Source: Paludibacteraceae bacterium (GTDB lineage Bacteria; Bacteroidota; Bacteroidia; Bacteroidales; Paludibacteraceae). Taken from it: a stretch of DNA of 47,322 nucleotides. The stretch covers positions 1 through 47,322 of the forward strand of contig JAEEMG010000023.1 of the NCBI GenBank assembly GCA_016283095.1, written 5' to 3'. The notes under the pieces were generated by a model, which was given only the letters and a program-made list of their open reading frames with translations, was not told where the DNA came from and made no database searches. Both the position numbers and the translations under genes were made by a program. Below, one piece after another: positions 36,238 to 42,384 of this stretch. Numbering within the stretch: the stretch's first letter is position 1; each line of letters begins with the position of its first letter.

Positions 36238-36245
36238 TAATTTTG
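36238..36245 (+). promoter_or_regulatory. -7 box of the 325-nt structured RNA
   Basis: TAATTTTG fits TAnnTTTG. A TTTG at 36222-36225 is only 12 nt upstream, shorter than the usual 19-21, so the -33 part is unclear. Start expected near 36252. Confidence 0.5.
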
Positions 36246-36251
36246 TAAGTT

Positions 36252-36579
36252 TGTCACATCTATCAACCAGCGGTACGCCTCATGGCGGAAGGTTGGAAAT
36301 GGATGCATTACATAAAAAGGCGTACCTTTACGCTTTGGTTTTGACGGTCTATGAACTTCGCAACTTCAAAACTGTTAGTCAAAAACAAAGCAACGGGAAC
36401 GCCCCAAAGAGGTGTATTGTGCGCCATCGTTGGCTCTTGGCATTATGCATGCCCAGTGTCAGTGTTGGTTCGTCATACACAGTGTGGGGCTTTCAGCGTT
36501 GCTCGTTTCGACTAGCAGGGCAATGCGAAGGCCTATAGACCGTGGAACGAGTGACAAGGACTAGCTCCACGCTTTTTTT
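36252..36579 (+). ncRNA. Unrecognised structured RNA of about 325 nt upstream of the nuclease-nitrilase pair
   Basis: GC-rich for this region, no convincing ORF, and strongly self-complementary. Helices by eye: GGTACGCCT (36272-36280) with AGGCGTACC (36318-36326); TTTTG/CAAAA plus ACGGT/ACTGT (36339-36348 with 36371-36384); AGCAACG (36389-36395) with CGTTGCT (36497-36503), enclosing GCCCCA/TGGGGC (36401-36406, 36485-36490) and GGCA/TGCC (36439-36453); CTCGTT with AACGAG (36502-36507, 36546-36551); and a terminator CGTGGA/TCCACG (36541-36571) followed by seven T. GACTAGC occurs twice (36510, 36559). It does not match tmRNA, RNase P RNA, 6S or SRP RNA in their key sequences. Its end is 58 nt ahead of the nuclease gene. 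Function unknown. Confidence 0.7.
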
Positions 36580-36636
36580 GTGTAATAGTGTTTAACCTTT
36601 TGTACTAATACACAAAATTTATGACAAATTGTATTT

Positions 36637-37203
36637 ATGAAAACAATCGATTTTAACAAACCTATTAGAATTCCTCAAAAGGAAGTAATAGATCAAAAAT
36701 GCAGTCTGCAACTTTTGTTAAACAAAATCTTCAAATGTGACATTGTCTGCGAAAAAACGTTTCCATGGATGAGAACACCTTCAAAAATGGACGATTTATA
36801 CAATCGTATTTTTAACGCATTGTATCAATACAGACATTCAGATCAAAAATTCGCAAGATTAAATTATGAGCTAAGATGTGATTTTGTATCAGAAAGTCAT
36901 AAGACAATAGTCGAGTATGATGAGCGTCAGCATTTTTCTGCAGCTCGAGCTATTGCACTAAACGCTTACAAAGAAATCTCTTTAGATTACGATAGAGACC
37001 TATGGATAAGAGCTTGTGAAGAAGTCGATGCTCATGACAATGCTCCTGCATATCGTGACGAAGGACGTGCATTTTTTGACAGCACAAGAGATATACAAGC
37101 TTACAGAAACGGGTTCAAGCTAGTCAGAATAATGCACGGTCAAATTGACTTCACTAAAGAAGATGCTTATGAAAAGCTATTGAACATTCTCAGTATTAAT
37201 TAA
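36637..37203 (+). CDS. PD-(D/E)XK/DUF559-like nuclease of the RNA-nitrilase module
   Basis: A 188-residue soluble protein I do not recognise by name. Its centre reads YELRCDFVSESHKTIVEYDERQHF: D82 in RCDF and E93-Y-D95 followed by E-R-Q-H-F, the pattern of small Vsr/DUF559-type restriction-like nucleases (D...(I/V)E.D...HF). The C-terminal DSTRDIQAYRNGFKLVRI fits the closing helix-strand of that fold ('R...L...Gy.vvRi'). N-terminally, KTFPWMRTPSK resembles a nucleic-acid contact loop. The gene begins 58 nt after the RNA terminator and 15 nt ahead of the nitrilase gene, so nuclease and nitrilase are one transcript. Likely cuts DNA (or RNA) under control of its partners; this is inference. Confidence 0.6.
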   Translation: MKTIDFNKPIRIPQKEVIDQKCSLQLLLNKIFKCDIVCEKTFPWMRTPSKMDDLYNRIFNALYQYRHSDQKFARLNYELRCDFVSESHKTIVEYDERQHFSAARAIALNAYKEISLDYDRDLWIRACEEVDAHDNAPAYRDEGRAFFDSTRDIQAYRNGFKLVRIMHGQIDFTKEDAYEKLLNILSIN

Positions 37204-37218
37204 CAAAATACAATTTAT

Positions 37219-38577
37219 ATGAAGATAGGACTTTGGTTACAAGATCACCGAAATGACACAGAAAAGAGATTCAACGAGGTGATGAACATCGTAAAAAAAT
37301 CAGATGTGGATTTAATTGTACTTCCAGAAGATGCATATATACCGTTCAATCACCTATTAGAGGAGGAGGAAGACTATGTATTTACAACATTAGGCAAATG
37401 GTTTTCTGAAGCAGACAAACTGGCAAAAAAAATCGGTAAGCCTATGATGCTATCTGCAAGACAAGATATTTATTTTGAAAATACGAAAGATCTGCGTCCA
37501 TTTATATTTTCTTATTATACAAATCCACAAGCGACAGAGAATGAAACAATCAATCGCGTGTATTTTAAGAATACAATGACAGGCTATTCTCCTCTTGAAT
37601 TTGAAGACTATGAAAACTCTATTCTTGAGCAATGGAATCAATATGCTCCAATTTTTTTGAAAGGCAAAAAAATAGGCATGACAATATGTTATGATTGCAC
37701 ATATCCAATTTTCAGTGCGTTGTATGGAGTTCAAAATGTGGACATCATTATTAACATGACAGGTGGCAATGTAGACTACCATAAGTGGTATCGCTATAAT
37801 CAAGTTAGAGCTATAGAGAATGAATGCTTCTCTTTGGTTACAATGGGATATTATGAAGATGATTCCATAAATTCCTATGTTTTTGGATTTGATCCTGACG
37901 GAATCAATATGTCCTTTACAAATCTAATGCATTCATCAATAAATGAATGTAATAAGGTAGATTCTATTTATGTTTATGATACAGAGAATTACAAGGAGAG
38001 AGAAGGAATAACACAAAGCGAACCAACTGAAAACAAGTATCAAGATTTGATTGTAGAGGCAGGGAATGTATCAAAGCTAATTGACAAAGCAAAACAATTA
38101 AGGGAAGACTACTTATATGTGTTAAAAAAAGGAGATGATAATATTATTTTTGTCATTTGTGATGAAGAAGAGGTTCAGGTTCCAGAACTTGTAGCTGCCA
38201 TGTTATATGATCAAATTCTAAATGACATTGAAAATAAAAAGTACATTATTGTCAATCGACGAAACAATCTTGAGTTTGACTTTTTGGAAAACCAATTGGA
38301 TCCTTTACTAAGAGTACGTTCGATGGAAAACTTCTGTGCTGTGATTTTAGAATCACCCATCGCAAACAGAGTATATCAGTGCAGTAAGAATAAAAAATCA
38401 CAGGTTCTAAAAGAAGTGAAAGGCAAATTTGGCATAGATTTGTCTCGTACAACAGGTCCAGAAGCAATATGGAGCAAATCAAAAAACAGTGTAAATGTAG
38501 TCAGAAAAGATACTTACAATACACTTATTGATATCTGTTGTGAATGGGCATCACAGACAACTAGTGAGGAAGAATAA
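37219..38577 (+). CDS. Nitrilase/C-N hydrolase domain protein with unknown C-terminal domain
   Basis: A 452-residue cytoplasmic protein. Residues 1-270 are a carbon-nitrogen hydrolase with all three catalytic residues placed as in the family: E37 (IVLPEDAY), K117 (VYFKNTM) and C157 (GMTICYDCTYP). It should therefore cleave or transfer an amide or nitrile-like bond. Residues 275-452 (from VSKLIDKAKQLREDYLYVLKKGDD to the end) match nothing I know; they contain IIFVICDEEEVQVPELVAAML and LRVRSMENFCAVILESP and may sense or bind a partner. Nitrilase domains are known in defence: DRT1 reverse transcriptases carry one. Here it stands alone next to a nuclease and a structured RNA. A strong terminator follows. 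Confidence 0.75.
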   Translation: MKIGLWLQDHRNDTEKRFNEVMNIVKKSDVDLIVLPEDAYIPFNHLLEEEEDYVFTTLGKWFSEADKLAKKIGKPMMLSARQDIYFENTKDLRPFIFSYYTNPQATENETINRVYFKNTMTGYSPLEFEDYENSILEQWNQYAPIFLKGKKIGMTICYDCTYPIFSALYGVQNVDIIINMTGGNVDYHKWYRYNQVRAIENECFSLVTMGYYEDDSINSYVFGFDPDGINMSFTNLMHSSINECNKVDSIYVYDTENYKEREGITQSEPTENKYQDLIVEAGNVSKLIDKAKQLREDYLYVLKKGDDNIIFVICDEEEVQVPELVAAMLYDQILNDIENKKYIIVNRRNNLEFDFLENQLDPLLRVRSMENFCAVILESPIANRVYQCSKNKKSQVLKEVKGKFGIDLSRTTGPEAIWSKSKNSVNVVRKDTYNTLIDICCEWASQTTSEEE

Positions 38578-38611
38578 AAGTCCATTAGACTTCATCAATC
38601 AGAGATAAGCA

Positions 38612-38660
38612 AAGCCGTTTTAGAATCAAAGCTAATGAGTGAATTCTAAAACGGCTTGTA
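38612..38660 (+). terminator. Terminator of the nuclease-nitrilase operon
   Basis: AAGCCGTTTTAGAAT (38612-38626) pairs perfectly with ATTCTAAAACGGCTT (38643-38657), followed by a T-rich stretch. It closes the module. Confidence 0.9.
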
Positions 38661-38787
38661 TTTTATTGAAGATTGATGACATTTGAATCATAGACAGCAA
38701 AAAAAATCAAAAGTCACCACGCTTTTTGGCATAACTTGAAGATAATTTTGCAGGTGTAAACAAAAAGTCAAACTAAATAAAGCAAAT

Positions 38788-39066
38788 ATGAAAGAAACAA
38801 AGAACCAGTCATCGTATGAGGAAGTAGCACTTGGAAATTTAAGATTCCTACAAGCGGCTTCTTTGGTGGTTGCAGGTATGTCGTTGATCTGTACAATATT
38901 ATTTCTATTTCAATACAAAGATGCATACACTAGAGAATATGCGGATTCATCACTTTCAATGGCTGGTGGCTGCATTATATTTGGATTAGTATTCACTTGT
39001 TTTTCTCTTCTTATTCCTTCCTTAAGGATGGTCGTTAAATATGTAAAAGGACAAGAAGAGAAATAA
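38788..39066 (+). CDS. Small two-TM membrane protein, unrecognised
   Basis: A 92-residue protein with two membrane helices (about residues 20-42, LQAASLVVAGMSLICTILFLF, and 60-80, GGCIIFGLVFTCFSLLIPSL) joined by a short polar loop; both ends are charged. No motif that I know. A TAATTTTG box (38743-38750) gives it its own start, and a terminator follows at 39095. It lies behind the nuclease-nitrilase operon and could be a membrane effector of the island, but it is separated by a terminator, so the link is only positional. Confidence 0.6.
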   Translation: MKETKNQSSYEEVALGNLRFLQAASLVVAGMSLICTILFLFQYKDAYTREYADSSLSMAGGCIIFGLVFTCFSLLIPSLRMVVKYVKGQEEK

Positions 39067-39094
39067 GTCTGTTTTTGGGAAACATTGACAAAGA

Positions 39095-39136
39095 AAAAAC
39101 GTAAGAAAAGCCATATGGTTTTCTTACGTTTTGTTT
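39095..39136 (+). terminator. Terminator of the two-TM protein gene
   Basis: AAAACGTAAGAAAA pairs with TTTTCTTACGTTTT around a short loop, then TGTTTTAT. It is nearly symmetric and could work both ways. Confidence 0.8.
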
Positions 39137-39163
39137 TATGCGTTGAGCTGTTTTCAATGTCAT

Positions 39164-39265
39164 TTATGACATATTTTCCAGCACCACCAACAAAAATTTC
39201 ATGTCCTCTATTGATACTCCTCTATAAACAATCTCATAACCATTGAAAGTGCCAACCGACTTCAT
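39164..39265 (-). CDS. Possible 33-residue small ORF (uncertain)
   Basis: On the minus strand an ATG at 39265 opens MKSVGTFNGYEIVYRG followed by VSIEDMKFLLVVLENMS and a stop. The composition is protein-like, with an amphipathic second half. The operator-like palindrome (39294-39328) lies just ahead of it. No good -7 box or RBS is seen, and it may be chance or the remnant of a longer gene. Apart from this and the repeats, the 500 nt between 39137 and 39635 hold no gene that I can support. Confidence 0.2.
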   Translation of the reverse strand: MKSVGTFNGYEIVYRGVSIEDMKFLLVVLENMS

Positions 39266-39293
39266 AAATGATTTGTCGCATATACACAATTTT

Positions 39294-39328
39294 ATCGTAA
39301 CGAACATTACCGTAACAGCGGTTACGAT
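39294..39328. promoter_or_regulatory. Operator-like palindrome with three CGTAAC/GTTACG sites
   Basis: ATCGTAAC (39294-39301) and GTTACGAT (39321-39328) are perfect inverted arms; between them CGTAAC-AGCG-GTTACG (39311-39326) forms a second palindrome sharing the right arm. Such clustering suggests a binding site for a dimeric regulator. It lies next to the tandem repeat. Confidence 0.5.
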
Positions 39329-39336
39329 AGTACAAT

Positions 39337-39490
39337 TTCACACATTTTCCTAACCTCTTTTTTGAGAAATTTACACATTTTGGCAACCTATTTCGTGCAA
39401 TCTTACACATTTTCCTAACCTCTTTTTGAGAAATTTACACATTTTAGCAACCTATTTCGTGCGATTTTACACATTTTCCTAACCTCTTTT
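39337..39490. repeat. 65-bp tandem repeat (about 2.4 copies) with ACACATTTT every 32-33 nt
   Basis: The block CACATTTTCCTAACC occurs at 39341, 39406 and 39470, a period of 64-65 nt; halfway between, the related CACATTTT(G/A)GCAACCTAT occurs at about 39374 and 39438. Each full unit thus has two half-units of about 32 nt that begin alike and end differently (CTAACCTCTTTTTTGAG or GCAACCTATTTCGTGC). No spacers differ, so it is not a CRISPR array. It lies in a stretch of over 500 nt without genes. Confidence 0.85.
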
Positions 39491-39635
39491 TTATTTCACT
39501 CCCAATAAACCACCACAATGCATCTTTTGTAGAAATGTAATTAAATGATGAAAAAGTGATAAATAAAGCATCCACGTCAAATAAAATATTTATGTTTTAA
39601 TCATGATAAAGAAATTTTTCTACATTTGCACATAA

Positions 39636-40040
39636 ATGAAACGGGCACATTGCATTGTATGTTTTTTGACGGCTCTCGTTGCCGTTTGGCTGACAGCATT
39701 AACTAACTGGCAGGAACAGGACACGTGTGACAAGCTTAGCATCCAACAAAACATAGAGTCCGTTTTCCAAAATCCAAACCATCAAATTCATCACGAGGCG
39801 ACACTGACAGATGCCGCACAAATCTATCGAATTTGCAGTTCTCGGCCTCAACGCAACATCCAGACTCAAGATTCAAGATGCCACAGAATGGATTTTCCAT
39901 CCTATGGCTCCACACGTCGACATATCACTAACCTTCTTTATTCCTACCACGATAGCAGATGGAGTCTCAAATCACACCCTATCTGTCTTTCTTTCTCATG
40001 CGATTACTATGTGTTCGCATTGAGACACATCATTCGTTAG
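39636..40040 (+). CDS. Small predicted exported protein upstream of nhaD
   Basis: A 134-residue frame: a short hydrophobic N-terminus (CIVCFLTALVAVWLTALT) that could be a signal or anchor, then a basic, Ser/His-rich middle (YRICSSRPQRNIQTQDSRCHR) and a C-terminus YYVFALRHIIR. From memory, small Bacteroidales proteins with this kind of ending (YYV.ALR.IIR) recur upstream of transporters, which is the reason I accept it as a gene; I cannot check it. A TACATTTG box at 39621-39628 would put the transcript start almost on the ATG, giving a very short leader. An alternative frame at 39811-40023 is less likely. nhaD follows after 145 nt. Confidence 0.5.
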   Translation: MKRAHCIVCFLTALVAVWLTALTNWQEQDTCDKLSIQQNIESVFQNPNHQIHHEATLTDAAQIYRICSSRPQRNIQTQDSRCHRMDFPSYGSTRRHITNLLYSYHDSRWSLKSHPICLSFSCDYYVFALRHIIR

Positions 40041-40108
40041 CTCTGTTGCCTCTGCCGTTTTCGGCACACTAAACAAATCAACATATTATTAATCAAAACT
40101 CGGCAACT

Positions 40109-40198
40109 ATGCCCAATATTAAAAGTTTGGAGATGGCTGTTGCTGTCTCGGCATACCAAACGTCGACTACCAAAATATTTAAAACATGGCAACTCTAA
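40109..40198 (+). CDS. Possible 29-residue leader peptide overlapping the nhaD start
   Basis: ATG at 40109 opens a 29-codon frame (MPNIKSLEMAVAVSAYQ...) that ends at 40198, 13 bases inside nhaD in another frame. Position and overlap are like translational leaders that couple or gate the next gene. Nothing else supports it; it may be chance. Confidence 0.3.
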   Translation: MPNIKSLEMAVAVSAYQTSTTKIFKTWQL

Positions 40199-41529
40199 CA
40201 ATAGCGATAATTATCGTATTCTGTATTGGCTATTTTTTCATAGCCGTCGAAAGTGTCACTAAAATCAACAAAGCTGCCATCGCTCTATTGATGCTTGTGG
40301 CGACATGGACTTTGTTTATGATGAACCCTGCCAACTACTTGCCAAACGCAGTGGACGGGCAGACAGCGTCCGTGGTCAGTGAGGTGATAGAACGTCATCT
40401 GGGAGCGACCTCGACAACCTTATTCTTCTTGATGGGAGCGATGACCATCGTCGAACTTGTCGATCAGAATGGCGGATTCAATTTTGTCCGCGACGCGATG
40501 CAAACACGGAGCAAACGTGCTCTGTTGTGGCGTATCGCCTTCATGACGTTTTTCCTTTCCGCCATATTGGACAATCTGACCACATCTATCGTGATGATCA
40601 TGATTCTTAGGAAATTGGTCGACAATCATAAAGACCGTATCATCTATGCTTCTCTGGTAATCATCGCAGCCAACAGTGGAGGTGCATTCTCACCTATCGG
40701 AGACGTCACTACCATAATGTTGTGGAACAAAGGTGTGATCACAGCATCTGGAGTCATCAGTGAGCTGATTTTGCCTTCGATTGTCTCCATGGTTATTCCT
40801 GCTTACATTATGTCTTTATCGCTGAAAGGTCAGCTTTCATCCGAATCCGACCTGACACAGGTGAGTGAAGAGAACGGTCTGTCTGCCACACAACGCAAGA
40901 GCATCTTCTTCCTTGGTGTAGGAGGCCTCATCTTCGTGCCAATCTTCAAAAGCATCACTCATCTGCCTCCTTTCGTAGGCATATTATTGGTATTGAGCGT
41001 ACTTTGGACAGTCACGGAAATCTTTTACGCTCATACGAAAACGACAGAGGAAAACAATTCGATGCAGAAACGTGTGGCACAAATACTCACTCGCATCGAC
41101 ATGTCAACGATTCTTTTCTTCCTCGGTATTCTGATGGCAGTGGCCTGTCTGGAGACAATCGGTGTACTAACAATGCTAGGTGAAGGATTGAATTCCGTCT
41201 TCGACAGCAACAATTATCTGATCACCGGAATAATCGGAGTGCTTTCTTCCATAGTCGACAATGTGCCATTGGTAGCAGGTTGTATGGGAATGTATCCAGT
41301 GGCTCCAACAGGTGATATGGCAGTCGACGGAATTTTCTGGCAGCTTTTGGCATACTGCGCAGGTGTCGGTGGATCAATGCTAATCATCGGTTCCGCAGCA
41401 GGAGTTGTGGTGATGGGATTGGAGAAAATCACATTCGGATGGTATCTGAAACACATTTCGTGGATTGTTCTGCTTGGTTATCTCGCAGGAATGTTGTGCT
41501 ACTGGGTAGAAAAGACATTCATATTCTGA
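40186..41529 (+). CDS. nhaD: NhaD-type sodium/proton antiporter
   Basis: A 447-residue inner-membrane transporter of the ion transporter superfamily with about 12 membrane helices. NhaD features: FIAVESVTKINKAAIALLML near the start, MGAMTIVELVDQNGGF, FFLSAILDNLTTSIVM (the charged D-N-L-T-T segment in a membrane hairpin, about residue 127), NSGGAFSPIGDVTTIMLW, and, in the second half, GVLSSIVDNVPLVAGCMGMYP and GGSMLIIGSAAGVVVMG. It uses the proton gradient (or works as a Na+ exporter) for pH and salt balance. The gene is alone on its strand, followed by a terminator. Confidence 0.93.
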   Translation: MATLTIAIIIVFCIGYFFIAVESVTKINKAAIALLMLVATWTLFMMNPANYLPNAVDGQTASVVSEVIERHLGATSTTLFFLMGAMTIVELVDQNGGFNFVRDAMQTRSKRALLWRIAFMTFFLSAILDNLTTSIVMIMILRKLVDNHKDRIIYASLVIIAANSGGAFSPIGDVTTIMLWNKGVITASGVISELILPSIVSMVIPAYIMSLSLKGQLSSESDLTQVSEENGLSATQRKSIFFLGVGGLIFVPIFKSITHLPPFVGILLVLSVLWTVTEIFYAHTKTTEENNSMQKRVAQILTRIDMSTILFFLGILMAVACLETIGVLTMLGEGLNSVFDSNNYLITGIIGVLSSIVDNVPLVAGCMGMYPVAPTGDMAVDGIFWQLLAYCAGVGGSMLIIGSAAGVVVMGLEKITFGWYLKHISWIVLLGYLAGMLCYWVEKTFIF

Positions 41530-41551
41530 TATAGGTCAATCTATTAAATTA

Positions 41552-41586
41552 AGAGGCTGGATTCTGTATGGGAATCCAGCCTTTCT
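41552..41586 (+). terminator. Terminator of nhaD
   Basis: AGGCTGGATTC (41554-41564) pairs with GAATCCAGCCT (41572-41582) around TGTATGG, then TTTCTAT. It lies between convergent genes. Confidence 0.8.
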
Positions 41587-41615
41587 ATCAAAATAAAGTT
41601 AAAACATGACTGTTT

Positions 41616-42284
41616 TTAACATATCTCTGATCCGTTAATTTTCAATTTGAATTTCAGATTCAAGTATGAAGCGGCTTTCTGACACAGTTTCATACGGCTC
41701 AAAAATATCTCAAAATATTCAAGTACAGGACTTATTTCCGTGTCAAGAGTAAGCGAAAGGATTAACGATGTACGGTCATCCGACACACAGATATGATTCT
41801 CCGTCACAGCATAATTCACTCTGTCATGAATGTCGAATGAACTTTTGTCTATGTTTCTCACACGTGATCGACGGACATCACTTTTATCCGCAATTATAAT
41901 GGCGGCCGCCACATCACTTACCGGGAAAGCTGTGCTTTCATCATGATTGCCAATAGCCGCTATAACCTTCGCGATATCTTCGTAATGCATCCCCAGTTTG
42001 TCAAGTATACGGAATGCCATTATAGCACCCGACTGTGCATGGTCTATTCTGTTGATGACATTTCCGATATCATGCATATAACCTGCAATACGAGCCAGCT
42101 CCACATCATTTGGATCATAACCAAGTTGCTCAAGCATATCTCCTGCACTTTTTGACACACGCATCACATGAGCAAAACTATGCTCTGTAAATCCCATACG
42201 CTCAAGTGAGAGATCAGCGCGTTTGATATATGTCTTGATTTCTTCGTTTTCCCGTATTTCCTTAAATGTTATTGTCTGCCTCAT
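41616..42284 (-). CDS. HD domain phosphohydrolase
   Basis: A 222-residue protein from the ATG at 42284 (MRQTITFKEIRENEE); the longer frame to 42329 lies over the promoter. The HD metal site is visible: HSFAHVMRVSKSAGDML (first His), YMHDIGNVINR (the HD pair, about residues 72-73) and AIGNHDESTAF, with IIIADKSDVRRSRV providing the last Asp. Such enzymes act on nucleotides or cyclic nucleotides. The C-terminal 80 residues (NENHICVSDDRTSLILSLTLD) look like a small beta domain. Substrate unknown. It follows no neighbour closely; the ABC exporter upstream lies 101 nt away on the same strand. Confidence 0.8.
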   Translation of the reverse strand: MRQTITFKEIRENEEIKTYIKRADLSLERMGFTEHSFAHVMRVSKSAGDMLEQLGYDPNDVELARIAGYMHDIGNVINRIDHAQSGAIMAFRILDKLGMHYEDIAKVIAAIGNHDESTAFPVSDVAAAIIIADKSDVRRSRVRNIDKSSFDIHDRVNYAVTENHICVSDDRTSLILSLTLDTEISPVLEYFEIFLSRMKLCQKAASYLNLKFKLKINGSEIC

Positions 42285-42384
42285 AAATCGTAAATATTTT
42301 GCGACACGAAAATAATGTATTATTGTCAAATCGCTATTTCAGAAATGTTAAAATCCGTCTTTCCTATAATCAAGACGACTGATA

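Noticed and set aside
36251-36538. 95-codon open frame across the structured RNA
   Set aside because: Its residues are not protein-like, it has no RBS, and the DNA is fully explained by helices that pair across the frame.
36252-36579. Known housekeeping RNA (tmRNA, RNase P RNA, 6S, SRP RNA)
   Set aside because: The key sequences are missing: no GAGGAAAGTCC-type core of RNase P, no tmRNA ends, no SRP GGAA/GCA loops, and the size and helix order do not fit 6S.
39337-39490. CRISPR array
   Set aside because: The repeats abut without unique spacers, the half-units are related to each other, and no cas gene is near.
39811-40023. Alternative 70-codon frame inside the 39636 gene
   Set aside because: It has no promoter or signal of its own and starts inside the longer frame that follows the TACATTTG box.
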